Positions 46,389 to 54,960 of a stretch of 64,000 nucleotides of DNA are shown one piece after another. The translations under genes and the position numbers were made by a program. The stretch's first letter is position 1. Each line of letters opens with the position of its first letter. Below the pieces are notes generated by a model, which was not told the DNA's origin, did no database searches, and saw only the letters and a program-made list of their open reading frames with translations. Source of the DNA: an uncultured delta proteobacterium (GTDB lineage: Bacteria > Desulfobacterota > Desulfobulbia > Desulfobulbales > Desulfocapsaceae); contig CAIQWD010000085.1 in the NCBI GenBank assembly GCA_903875445.1, forward strand, positions 1 through 64,000, read 5' to 3'.

Positions 46389-47180
46389 TCATGGCCATTG
46401 GCCGGTGAGGTAGAGTGTATAGTAGTGGAAAATATTATCTGAAAAGAAAACATATACCAAGGCTGCAAGGGAAAGGAAGGGGCCGAAGGGGATACGGGTT
46501 TGGCCCCCTTTTTTTTGGCTGCGCATGGCAATGATACCTATGATTGAGCCGGTTGTTGAACTCATAAAGATGATGAAGGGTAGTGCTTGCCAGCCCAACC
46601 AGGCGCCAATCATAGCGAGAAGTTTAATGTCTCCTCCGCCCATCCCATCAATTTTCCGGAGAAGAGTATAGAGAAGGGCTATGGCATAGAGCACACCACC
46701 TCCTACCAAGAGGCCGATGAGAGAACTCTGCCAGGTCACCGTGTTACTCACCAGGGAGAAAAGAACGCCAAGGACTATACCGGGCAGACTGATTACATCC
46801 GGAATGATCTGGTGCCGGATATCGATAAAGATAATGACCAGGAGCGCAGCGGAAAAAACAAAATAGCCGACAGTAGCAACAGAGAATTGAAACCGGTGGA
46901 CAAGGGCGACCGTGACAAGAGCCATGAGTAGTTCTACAAGTGGATACTGCAAGGAGATAGAGCCACGGCAATGGCCACAACGACCGCGTAAAAAAAGATA
47001 ACTGAGGATCGGAATATTTTCATACCAGTGCAGGGGAGCATTGCACCGGGGGCAATGCGAGGCAGGAAAGACTATTGACTGGTCCGGCTCGGGAAGTCGC
47101 AGGATGACGACATTAAGAAAACTGCCGACAACGGCACCAAAGAGGGCTGAAAGGAGAAGAAGGGAGCTTTCGGTAATCAT
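46389..47180 (-). CDS. pilD: Type IV prepilin peptidase / N-methyltransferase
   Basis: The start is taken at ATG 47180 (a TTG nine codons earlier is possible); the product is 263 aa. It cleaves and methylates type IV pilins and type II secretion pseudopilins. GAVVGSFLNVVILRLP opens the protein. Zinc Cys pairs CPRC and CGHC lie near residues 42-70. The two catalytic Asp motifs IDIRHQIIPD (about 125) and GGGDIKLLAM (about 190) are present, with eight membrane helices. No pilin genes are nearby. Confidence 0.93.
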   Translation of the reverse strand: MITESSLLLLSALFGAVVGSFLNVVILRLPEPDQSIVFPASHCPRCNAPLHWYENIPILSYLFLRGRCGHCRGSISLQYPLVELLMALVTVALVHRFQFSVATVGYFVFSAALLVIIFIDIRHQIIPDVISLPGIVLGVLFSLVSNTVTWQSSLIGLLVGGGVLYAIALLYTLLRKIDGMGGGDIKLLAMIGAWLGWQALPFIIFMSSTTGSIIGIIAMRSQKKGGQTRIPFGPFLSLAALVYVFFSDNIFHYYTLYLTGQWP

Positions 47181-47246
47181 GGTCGAGATACTTTGTTTGA
47201 ATGCCAATGGAAAAGTCGGAAAAACTTATTAATTGTATAGGTGTGT

Positions 47247-48035
47247 ATGTCACAATACCAGGAAATAGCAACTGTTGCCCGAATTGAAAAATTCGCCAAT
47301 AAAAACTTTCGACTCACCCTCGATTGTCCGCAGATTGCAGCCAGTGCCAAACCAGGGCAATTTGTCATGATCCGGACGGGAATCGGTAAGGATCCCTTGT
47401 TACGCAGGCCGTTCTCTGTTCATCAGACGAGTTCGGGAGGCAGATTACAAATCTACTTCAAGGTAGTCGGCAGGGGTACGGAAATTCTCGCCCAGGTAAA
47501 AACAGATCAAGAAATATCGGTCTTGGGGCCTTTGGGGCGGGGCTTTCGTCTCAATGTGAACGCACCGGCGATCCTTATCGGAGGGGGTTTGGGCATAGCA
47601 CCGATGCTTTTTCTGGCAAAGGAAAACTGTCGCCTGAAGCGGAATTGCGCCAACGATTTGGTTCTTCTTGGGGCTCGGGAGAAAAATGAAGTGGAGCACC
47701 TCCTTGACGACTTCAAACGGTTGGGGTTGCGACTGTTAATCGCAACCGATGACGGCTCGCTCGGGCATCATGGGTTGGTGACCGAGATCCTGCAGTCCAC
47801 AATCCTGCCTCCCGGCTGCACCGTCTATACCTGCGGACCTGAAGCGATGATGGCGGGAGTGAGTAGGATATGTCAAGCTCAAGATATTCCCTGTCAAGTT
47901 TCCGTGGAAAGCGTCATGGCCTGCGGCATGGGAGCCTGCCTGGGCTGCAGTCGGCCGGCAAAGGACGGCAGCTATACCCATGTCTGCCTCAATGGGCCGG
48001 TCTATGACGCGGAGGACTTGCTATGGACTATGTGA
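47247..48035 (+). CDS. pyrK: Dihydroorotate dehydrogenase electron transfer subunit
   Basis: The start is ATG 47247; the product is 262 aa. PyrK passes electrons from PyrD to NAD through FAD and a 2Fe-2S cluster. Motifs: the FAD-binding DPLLRRPFSVHQ (about residue 51), the NAD-binding ILIGGGLGIAPMLFLAKE (about 109) and the iron-sulfur CGMGACLGCSRP with a later Cys (about 222-240). Its end overlaps pyrD by 13 bases, the usual type 1B arrangement. Confidence 0.93.
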   Translation: MSQYQEIATVARIEKFANKNFRLTLDCPQIAASAKPGQFVMIRTGIGKDPLLRRPFSVHQTSSGGRLQIYFKVVGRGTEILAQVKTDQEISVLGPLGRGFRLNVNAPAILIGGGLGIAPMLFLAKENCRLKRNCANDLVLLGAREKNEVEHLLDDFKRLGLRLLIATDDGSLGHHGLVTEILQSTILPPGCTVYTCGPEAMMAGVSRICQAQDIPCQVSVESVMACGMGACLGCSRPAKDGSYTHVCLNGPVYDAEDLLWTM

Positions 48036-48967
48036 TTCCTAGAGATGAAAATCTGCCGGATCTGCGGGTGAATATCGGTTCTCTGGAGATTGCCAATCCG
48101 GTCATGACTGCCTCGGGTACCTTTGGCTACGCCAGGGAATTCGAGAATTTGATGAACCTGCATCGTCTCGGGGCCGTCATTGTCAAGGGGATTTCCCTGT
48201 ATCCTCGGGCTGGCAATCCGCCGCCGCGAATCGTCGAAACCGCCTGCGGTATGCTTAATGCCATCGGTTTGCAAAATGTTGGAGTGGATCGGTTTATAAC
48301 CGAGAAGATGCCCTATCTTCATGGTTTGAATGTTCCGGTCATCGTCAATATTCTCGGTGATTCCCTTGCCGAATATGAAGAGATTACTGTGCGATTGGCC
48401 GGTGTTCCGGGGGTCTCCGGAATTGAAGTGAATATCTCGTGTCCGAATGTCAAAAAAGGCGGTGTGGCCTTCGGTACCGATCCGATCATGGCGGCGGCGG
48501 TGACCGGCGCAGTAAAGAAAAAGACGGATGTGCCGGTGATGGTCAAACTTTCTCCTAATGTCTCGGATATTACGGTCATTGCCAGGGCCGTCGAAGATGC
48601 CGGAGCGGATGCCATTTCCCTGATCAATACCCTCATAGGTATGGCCATTGATTTGCCGACTCGCCGTCCAGCATTGGCCAATATTATCGGCGGCTTGTCT
48701 GGTCCAGCAATTAAACCGGTGGCTCTACGTATGGTTTATCAGGTTGCCAGGGTGGTGTCGGTGCCGGTCATCGGTATCGGTGGTATCGAGTCGGCGGAAG
48801 ACGCCCTGGAATTCATGCTCGCCGGAGCGACCGCAGTGCAGATCGGTACTGCCAATTTTATCAACCCCAGGGCCAGTGAAGAAGTGGTTGAAGGAATCGA
48901 GGCGTATGCCAAAGCTGAAAAATTGCTTTCCATCCGTTCGATAATCGGTGGTTTGCGACTTGAATGA
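48023..48967 (+). CDS. pyrD: Dihydroorotate dehydrogenase, catalytic subunit (type 1B)
   Basis: This is 314 aa. It oxidises dihydroorotate to orotate in pyrimidine synthesis, with FMN. The catalytic Cys is in EVNISCPNVKKGG (about residue 137). PVMTASGTFGYAREF near the start, GLSGPAIKPVALRMVY and the FMN loop VIGIGGIESAEDALEFMLAG are typical. GGAGG precedes the ATG inside the end of pyrK, so the two are coupled. aroA follows after 74 bp. Confidence 0.95.
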   Translation: MDYVIPRDENLPDLRVNIGSLEIANPVMTASGTFGYAREFENLMNLHRLGAVIVKGISLYPRAGNPPPRIVETACGMLNAIGLQNVGVDRFITEKMPYLHGLNVPVIVNILGDSLAEYEEITVRLAGVPGVSGIEVNISCPNVKKGGVAFGTDPIMAAAVTGAVKKKTDVPVMVKLSPNVSDITVIARAVEDAGADAISLINTLIGMAIDLPTRRPALANIIGGLSGPAIKPVALRMVYQVARVVSVPVIGIGGIESAEDALEFMLAGATAVQIGTANFINPRASEEVVEGIEAYAKAEKLLSIRSIIGGLRLE

Positions 48968-49041
48968 AATCCCTCTGGCAAAAAGCAGAACAACACACAA
49001 TGTTTTACCCAATTTGAACAATTTCCTGGTGCGAGAAACCC

Positions 49042-50313
49042 ATGATAGAAATACAACCTGTTGCAAAAGTGAATGCTGTCATAGAAGTGCCCGGCTCGAA
49101 AAGCCTGACCCAAAGAGCGCTCATCGCAGCTGCTTTGGCAAAAGGAGAAAGCAGGCTTATCGGGCCGCTGGAGAGCGAGGATACTGCGTATTCGGCCCAA
49201 GCCTTAATGCAGATGGGTGTGGTTATAGAGAAAAACAGAGATTGGCGGATATGCGGCAATGGCGGCTTGATAAAACCATCCGGGGAGCCGATTTTTCTTG
49301 GTAATAATGGGACTGCCACGCGTTTTCTTACCTCTGTTGCCGCTCTTGGCAATTCGCAGTATACCATCGACGGCGATGCTCGCATGCACCAGAGACCTAT
49401 CGGGCCGTTGCTGACTGCCTTGCGAGGATGGGGAGTAGATATAAAATCACAACGGGGAACCGATTGTCCGCCTCTGCAGATCAATGGCCGGGGCTTGGCC
49501 GGCGGGACGACGATTTTGCCCGAAGGCAAAAGCAGCCAATACCTTTCCTCCCTCTTGCTGGTAGCACCGTATGCCAAAAGACCGGCTACTCTCAGGGTTG
49601 AGGGACAGATTTTCTCCAAACCCTATGTTGAGATGACTCTCGCGGTCATGGCCGATTTCGGCATCCTGGTAGAGTGTGCCCGTGATTTCAGCTCCTTTTC
49701 CGTGCCGCAGGGCTGTTATCAGGGCAGGGAATATCGCATCGAGGGAGATGCCTCCAATGCTTCGTATTTCTGGGCGGCAGCGGCGGTCACCGGCGGTCGG
49801 GTAACAGTGACTAATATCCCGGTTCCGTCGTTGCAGGGTGATGCCATGCTGGTGCCGTTACTCGGTCGCATGGGCTGCCATGTGGAGAAAACCGGTGAAT
49901 GCATAACTTTGCAGGGTGTTGAGAGGCTTGAGGGGATACACGTTGATATGGGAGATATGCCGGATGTGGTTCCGACGCTGGCGGTTGTTGCCGCCTTCGC
50001 CCACGGGACGACGGTGATTGAAAATATTGCGCATTTGCGCATCAAGGAGTGTGATCGCCTTTCTGCGGTGGTAACGGAACTCAGCAAATTAGGGGTAAAG
50101 GTCGAGGAACGGGAATCGGCCATGATTATTCATGGCGATGGTGGGGTTCATCTTAAAGGCGCCGAGATTTATACCTATGCCGACCATAGAATGGCGATGT
50201 GTTTCGCGGTTGCCGGTCTCAGGATACCTGGGGTGAAAATTAGCGGAGAAGAATGTGTCGGAAAGTCCTTCCCCGATTTTTGGCAGCGGTTCGCTCTTCT
50301 GGCCGGCAAGTAA
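49042..50313 (+). CDS. aroA: 5-enolpyruvylshikimate-3-phosphate synthase
   Basis: This is 423 aa; AroA joins phosphoenolpyruvate and shikimate-3-phosphate in aromatic amino acid synthesis. Motifs: PGSKSLTQRALIAAALAKG (residues about 16-34), LGNNGTATRFLTSVAALG (about 88-105), the Arg-containing MHQRPIGPL and, near the end, RIKECDRLSAVVTELSKLG and YADHRMAMCFAVAGL. The LGNNGTATR loop, rather than the E. coli LGNAGTAMR, is the type seen in some class II enzymes. A strong stem-loop ends the gene. Confidence 0.95.
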   Translation: MIEIQPVAKVNAVIEVPGSKSLTQRALIAAALAKGESRLIGPLESEDTAYSAQALMQMGVVIEKNRDWRICGNGGLIKPSGEPIFLGNNGTATRFLTSVAALGNSQYTIDGDARMHQRPIGPLLTALRGWGVDIKSQRGTDCPPLQINGRGLAGGTTILPEGKSSQYLSSLLLVAPYAKRPATLRVEGQIFSKPYVEMTLAVMADFGILVECARDFSSFSVPQGCYQGREYRIEGDASNASYFWAAAAVTGGRVTVTNIPVPSLQGDAMLVPLLGRMGCHVEKTGECITLQGVERLEGIHVDMGDMPDVVPTLAVVAAFAHGTTVIENIAHLRIKECDRLSAVVTELSKLGVKVEERESAMIIHGDGGVHLKGAEIYTYADHRMAMCFAVAGLRIPGVKISGEECVGKSFPDFWQRFALLAGK

Positions 50314-50332
50314 GACGACTTTGGCTAGTTGC

Positions 50333-50374
50333 AAAACCGGTCATGAGGCTTTCGCCGCCTCATGACCGGTTTTT
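50333..50374. terminator. Terminator after aroA
   Basis: AAAACCGGTCATGAGGC (50333-50349) and GCCTCATGACCGGTTTT (50357-50373) form a perfect 17-base stem with a seven-base loop, followed by another T. A-runs and T-runs at both ends allow action in both directions, fitting the convergent CsgG-like gene. Confidence 0.85.
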
Positions 50375-50396
50375 CATGGAGCCTCTACCTGAAAAA

Positions 50397-51182
50397 CTAT
50401 TTCTGTCTGTCTATTTTAGCAACCGCTTCCTGAACCAAACGCTGCACCACGGTATCCAAGGTAACCAGTTGCGAGGCGTGACCAGACATCCCGAGGATAG
50501 CCTGGGACTTGCGTCCTGTTTCCATCTTCTTCTCAACATAACCTGTGGATACCTGTTCGGAGGTGGATGCATCGGTTATCTTGTAACGCAGCCCCACGAG
50601 CCATACGGCAGCATGCTCGCTTGCCTTTGCCGATGAAATGGCAGTGTCACTGATTGCTCCGGCTCTTCCACCGACCGCGGTCCCAACGATTGAACCGATA
50701 GCATTGCCGTCAAATCCCTGTCCGGCTTCACCAACTTCCTCAGCTTTGAGAATGTCGAATTTGACAAACCATTGGGTCGAACTGAATTTTCCTTTCTTAA
50801 ATTTCTTCAGAGCATCGGGGGAGCCCATGTTCACTGCCAGTTCGATCTCCTTGAGCATCGGCCCCAAATCGGATCGTTCAAGCACCTTGAAATTGGCATT
50901 GCTCAGTTCGACTTCGGCAAAATCGGCAATATTGTTTGGAGTCACTTTTTGGGTAAAAGTAGCACTGCTGCTTTTAATATTTCCAGGAAGGACTATGAGC
51001 GTTGGGCCTTTCTTCCCGGCGTTGGCATATTCAACCGGTTGATACATGTTATCGTCGGCAACTCGATTAGCCTCTTGGGACGCAGCCCCGCCGGCACCGG
51101 TACTGGTAGGAACACAGCCGGAAAGGAAAACCGAAAGGTTGATAAGAGAGAGAGAAAGCATAACATAAAAAAGGTTTTTCAT
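50397..51182 (-). CDS. CsgG-like outer-membrane lipoprotein
   Basis: The start is ATG 51182 with AGGAGG nine bases upstream; the product is 261 aa. The signal ends at a lipobox (FLSGC, Cys about residue 23), so the protein is lipid-anchored. The remainder resembles the CsgG family: the FKVLERSDLGPMLKEIELAV strand-helix (about 104-123), SEHAAVWLVGLRYKITDAST, and a C-terminal helix LDTVVQRLVQEAVAKI. CsgG forms the curli export pore; here no csgA, csgB, csgE or csgF genes are present, so another role is likely. It is the last gene of a three-gene minus-strand series. Confidence 0.7.
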   Translation of the reverse strand: MKNLFYVMLSLSLINLSVFLSGCVPTSTGAGGAASQEANRVADDNMYQPVEYANAGKKGPTLIVLPGNIKSSSATFTQKVTPNNIADFAEVELSNANFKVLERSDLGPMLKEIELAVNMGSPDALKKFKKGKFSSTQWFVKFDILKAEEVGEAGQGFDGNAIGSIVGTAVGGRAGAISDTAISSAKASEHAAVWLVGLRYKITDASTSEQVSTGYVEKKMETGRKSQAILGMSGHASQLVTLDTVVQRLVQEAVAKIDRQK

Positions 51183-51270
51183 AATTCCATCCTCCTGAAC
51201 TTTTAAAGAAGTTATTCCATGCAGCTTACAGTAGCAACCTGTTTGTTGCATGAGGTCGTAATACGCACCA

Positions 51271-52653
51271 TCAATTATTCACCGCGCCGGATGCACCAGC
51301 CCCAATGCCGGGATTCATTCGGGTCACCTTGTCGCGCAGATCTTTATCCTGGATAAGTTTATTAATACGCTCCGGGGAAGCTGTAGCCAGCGATGCCGGA
51401 AGGCTGTTCTGCATTGATTGCTGAAGCAATTCCGGGTGAGATCCGGCATCAACGGCGATCCGGACCACGTTGCCATGCTGCGACATCAGTTTCAATTGAG
51501 GTCCATCGAGTTTGGCGTTCAACGGCTTGAGAACGGTACTGTTAATTGTCTGGGCAAAATTCCCACCGCTGCTGGTACATTCTACCTCAAACTGGCTAAG
51601 TCCGTTTGTCTCAAAATTGATGAGTTCGGCATTAAGGATGTTTCGAAGTCCGGCAAACTCATCTTTAAAAAGCATAGCGGTATCATAATCGGGCAATCCG
51701 GTGAGTTGGATCTGGTATTTTTGCGAAGGCTTTAGCAGCTGTGACTCGAAAAAGTCCTTGGAAAACTCTTCACCTATGAGTTTGCCGATGTCTTCCAAGG
51801 CTTGATCTTCGTCGGCCCATGCTTTGTTCTTCGGAACCTTATTGTTAAAATAGATTTCTTCTCCGGTATGGTTATTAATACATTTAACGGTCCAGGAGGT
51901 AAGGACATGCTTGGTTACCTGGAGGCCTGAAGCCTTGAGGTTGATTGATGTCTGTTTGAATTTTGCCTCGCCGATGACCGAGAAGTCGGCGACCTTCCGA
52001 TTCGACTTGGCGGCCCCGGCATCCTGCTGCAGCAGTTGGGTATATGCTTCCGACCAAACCCGATAGCCGAAATTGACAAAATGTTCTTTCAGGATATTGT
52101 CGGCGATTGATGAATTCTCCGGAACGTCGTCAGAGCTTCGTTTGGCATCACGAACAACGACTGCCACCGAGATGGTCGGATTGCCATGTTCTTTGATGAG
52201 GCTGAGCCTGTTTTCACGGGACAAGCTCTGCAGGGCGGTTTTGACATCGGCAATAAAGACCTCAGCCTTGATCTGCATATGCATTAAACCGTTTTCGCCA
52301 AGTCTTGGGGGAGATTGTTCGAGTATCTGTTTTATCAATCCCTTTGATTTGGAAAGCACCTTGTCCTCGATGAGGAGGTAGTTTTCAACCAGGGTGCTGC
52401 TTTCCACATACACGCCGACGGCCTTTTCTATCGCCTGCCGTTGGGCATCCCGGCGCAGATCTTCAACCATTAGGCCCTTGTCTTTCTTGTACATTTCGGC
52501 ATTCGGATCGGCCAGTCCCTCGGCGGTGACGATAAGGGTTTCCGCCTTGTCAGCGCTAGTTGCAATGCTTGGAGCAAGAAACAGTACTCCGGCCATGAAC
52601 AGACAAAATGTCCGGCAGAACCGGATAGAAAATGTGTACATGCTGGTTTTCAT
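51271..52653 (-). CDS. Exported protein with FlgT-like N-terminal domain
   Basis: This is 460 aa. A signal peptide covers about residues 1-33 (ending ATSA). The segment LIVTAEGLADPNAEMYKK, then DLRRDAQRQAIEKAVGVYVE and the following VLSKSKGLIKQI, resembles the N-terminal domain of FlgT, a flagellar H-ring protein, and of LPP20-like lipoproteins. The middle has a LLKEHFVNFGYRVWSE-like fold unit and the C-terminus (about 330-440) is unassigned. No flagellar genes are nearby. It lies between the CsgG-like and 225-aa genes, five bases from the latter. Confidence 0.65.
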   Translation of the reverse strand: MKTSMYTFSIRFCRTFCLFMAGVLFLAPSIATSADKAETLIVTAEGLADPNAEMYKKDKGLMVEDLRRDAQRQAIEKAVGVYVESSTLVENYLLIEDKVLSKSKGLIKQILEQSPPRLGENGLMHMQIKAEVFIADVKTALQSLSRENRLSLIKEHGNPTISVAVVVRDAKRSSDDVPENSSIADNILKEHFVNFGYRVWSEAYTQLLQQDAGAAKSNRKVADFSVIGEAKFKQTSINLKASGLQVTKHVLTSWTVKCINNHTGEEIYFNNKVPKNKAWADEDQALEDIGKLIGEEFSKDFFESQLLKPSQKYQIQLTGLPDYDTAMLFKDEFAGLRNILNAELINFETNGLSQFEVECTSSGGNFAQTINSTVLKPLNAKLDGPQLKLMSQHGNVVRIAVDAGSHPELLQQSMQNSLPASLATASPERINKLIQDKDLRDKVTRMNPGIGAGASGAVNN

Positions 52654-52657
52654 CTGA

Positions 52658-53335
52658 TCATTTGCCTCCCCTGCAATAGTCTTTAAAAAGCTGATAGGTG
52701 ATTTCCTGGGATTGTTTTTTTACAAGTTTTTGGATGGTGTTGAGGACATCGGCATCGGAGAAGGTTGTCTCATTGATCTGGGCGCTGGAGATCAGGTTGC
52801 CGCTACGATCGAGGAGAGAGAGGTTGATTGTCACAAACACCTCATCAATATTGACGACTCTATTGATTTGGCTGCGGGTGGAAATGATGCCCTTGAGCAT
52901 AAAATTGGCGCTCAGCCGGTCGGCGGCGGACACAGCCGCATCAATGTTATTGTTGAGAACCGCCTCCTGCTCGACCCTGGCGATTTGCGCATTAATTTCG
53001 GCAGCCGTATAGGTCTTCAGGCCAAGTTGCTGAAAGCCGCCATTGAGTTCATCGACCAAGTTGCCGTATACCGATTTTTTCGTAGCGGATTTGCTGTCCC
53101 AATCCCGGGAGTAAAGGGTATTATCCCGGTGAATTTCGCCGATCATCGTGGCGATTTTTGCAGCTTTCAGAGACTTTGGGCAATGCAATGTGGCGAGAGA
53201 ATTGCCTCTGCCGGTTGTTGTGTCCTCGATGGCCTCTTTTTGCGCCTCCTCCGAGAAAGAAAAGCAGGAAGCGGAATACGGGGAGAGGATGGCAATAATA
53301 ATGAGCAAGAGAGCAAGTCGGAATCTTGATTTCAT
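52658..53335 (-). CDS. Exported protein of the CsgG/FlgT-like operon
   Basis: This is 225 aa with a signal peptide (about residues 1-25, ending SCFS). The mature protein carries three Cys. The middle (LNGGFQQLGLKTYTAAEINA, then RLSANFMLKGIISTRSQINR, then VFVTINLSLLDRSG) has the alpha/beta pattern shared by CsgG- and FlgO-like proteins, but the match is weak. It is the first gene of the series and overlaps nothing; the downstream FlgT-like gene starts four bases after its stop. Its function is unknown. Confidence 0.6.
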   Translation of the reverse strand: MKSRFRLALLLIIIAILSPYSASCFSFSEEAQKEAIEDTTTGRGNSLATLHCPKSLKAAKIATMIGEIHRDNTLYSRDWDSKSATKKSVYGNLVDELNGGFQQLGLKTYTAAEINAQIARVEQEAVLNNNIDAAVSAADRLSANFMLKGIISTRSQINRVVNIDEVFVTINLSLLDRSGNLISSAQINETTFSDADVLNTIQKLVKKQSQEITYQLFKDYCRGGK

Positions 53336-53535
53336 AGTGATGGTTACTCCTCAACCCTGAACTATTTTTCTCTAGATTACCGGAATCGGCAAATCTTCGC
53401 CAAATTTTTTGTAACCGGTGCGCCAATGGAGCGACAAGTGCAAAGCCTATTTATTCATAAGTTTAGTCAATAACCGAAAAATATCAAAGTTTTCTTTTAC
53501 AGAAAAAATACTCTCTCCTTTCAGGTCATTGCCAG

Positions 53536-53736
53536 TTATCGACGATCCGAGCCTTCGGGGGCATGTCCGAGGATAGCCCCCTTCATGACTCCGACATATT
53601 CGTCCTGCAGGTCGAAGCCGGTGCAAAGAGTTATGATGGGTGAATTGTTTGTGATGTTCCTTGCCAAAGATTGTAATGGAAGTACCAATTCATTTATGGG
53701 TAAGTGAAGAAAACCCGTCAGCAAATGGACAATCAT
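53536..53736 (-). pseudogene. Frameshifted remnant of a SAM hydroxide adenosyltransferase (DUF62)
   Basis: This 66-codon frame starts at ATG 53736 overlapping the mltA stop as ATGA. Residues 33-57 (PIITLCTGFDLQDEYVGVMK and on) match the start of the SAM hydrolase/hydroxide adenosyltransferase family, which reads roughly IITLTTDFGLxDEYVGVMKGVIL. At about 53556-53560 the match jumps to the next frame, where PKARIVD continues the family pattern, then meets a stop; the remaining 230 or so residues of the family are absent. The first 32 residues have no counterpart. The Asp of the TDFG motif is also changed to Gly. It is therefore a decayed, truncated copy. Confidence 0.65.
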
Positions 53737-54947
53737 CTTAATTGAGGTTTTTCAAGAGGCTTTTGCACCAGGAAATAGAGTTTACCATCTTCCTTCATGT
53801 GGTTGGCGGCAAATTCGGCATTTTCCCCGTGACCGAAGAAAACATCGACTCGCCCCGTTCCTTTAATGGCGGCTCCGGAATCCTGGGGAAAAACAAATCT
53901 GGTCAATGGCCTCCAGCCGGCGATCTGTCCGTTCTTCCCGAGCTTCGGTATCCGGGATACCAGATACCCGAGAGTGCCTCCCGGAAGGGCTGTGTCGTCC
54001 ATAGCAATGGAGCGGCCGGGGATGAGAACCTCGCCGCTGCTCCCTACGGGGCCAAGATCATTGCCCCAGTTAAAAAAAATAAAGCGGGGGTTGTGGTGCA
54101 GGATGCGCTGTTGTTTGTCCGGGTGCTGTTGCAGATATGTTCTGATGGCCGGGATGGTGGCGTCTTCAAGCGCCATTGCTTTTTCATCTACCAGTAATTT
54201 CCCGATGCTTTTGTACTCAAGTCCGTTGGAGCCGGCGAAGTGGACTGCCCAAATCGATTGGTCAGGGAATTGAATTTTTCCGGATCCTTGGACATGAAGA
54301 AGAAAGGCATCAAAGGGGTCTTTAAGAAAGGCCAGTTCATTACCCTGCAACAATTCACAAGTCGTTTCTATTTCTTGGCGACTCCAATAGGCCACAAGCT
54401 GGTGGTCATGACCGTATCGACCAATCTGGAGTTCTCCGTTTGATCCAAGGGAAGTGATGAGCGAGGGTGGAGGGGAATAAATGGGGGTGAGAAACGGTGT
54501 TTGCCGGGTGAGACTGCCTGCAAAAATCGGTTCGTAATAGCCGGTTACCAGCATGCTTCGGCGCCCTTGGTCCTTGCGGCCGCCGGCCTGGTAGACCAGA
54601 TAGTTGTCGGTCAGGAAGCGTTTAAGCGTCTCCGGCGAGGGGTTTTGGTCGAGTTTCTCGAGAAAGGTTTCAAGAGAATGAAGAAGCCAGCTATTACTGT
54701 ATGTTTCGGTCCCGAAGGAGATACTTTCCGCAGGATTCTGTTTCTTTAAATAGGAGAGATGGTGGCGGGTGCATTCGATCAACGATGCACGATCCATATC
54801 GTCGACAAAGACAGGGGATTCAATTTGTCGCAAGCGGTAGAGTGGTTGGTAACTTTCTTTGATCAGAATAAGGTAGATCAGCAGGCAACCTGCCGCGGCA
54901 AGCAGGCAAAACAAGGCGATGAAGCGAAGGCGTGCCCGTTGAACCAT
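53733..54947 (-). CDS. mltA: Membrane-bound lytic murein transglycosylase A
   Basis: The start is ATG 54947 (a TTG two codons earlier is possible); the product is 404 aa. MltA cuts the glycan strands of peptidoglycan. The N-terminus is a hydrophobic anchor with a possible lipobox (AAAGC). LVTGYYEPIFAGSLTRQTPF (about residue 135) is the family start. The 3D catalytic domain near the C-terminus contains AMDDTALPGGTLGYLVSRIP, FVFPQDSGAAIKGTGRVDVF and the Asp-rich DVFFGHGENAE. It follows mltB by 13 bp. Confidence 0.93.
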   Translation of the reverse strand: MVQRARLRFIALFCLLAAAGCLLIYLILIKESYQPLYRLRQIESPVFVDDMDRASLIECTRHHLSYLKKQNPAESISFGTETYSNSWLLHSLETFLEKLDQNPSPETLKRFLTDNYLVYQAGGRKDQGRRSMLVTGYYEPIFAGSLTRQTPFLTPIYSPPPSLITSLGSNGELQIGRYGHDHQLVAYWSRQEIETTCELLQGNELAFLKDPFDAFLLHVQGSGKIQFPDQSIWAVHFAGSNGLEYKSIGKLLVDEKAMALEDATIPAIRTYLQQHPDKQQRILHHNPRFIFFNWGNDLGPVGSSGEVLIPGRSIAMDDTALPGGTLGYLVSRIPKLGKNGQIAGWRPLTRFVFPQDSGAAIKGTGRVDVFFGHGENAEFAANHMKEDGKLYFLVQKPLEKPQLR

Positions 54948-54960
54948 TGGCAATTATCGG

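Noticed and set aside
50397-51182. Curli secretion locus
   Set aside because: The CsgG-like gene alone does not make a curli system; csgA, B, D, E and F are absent.
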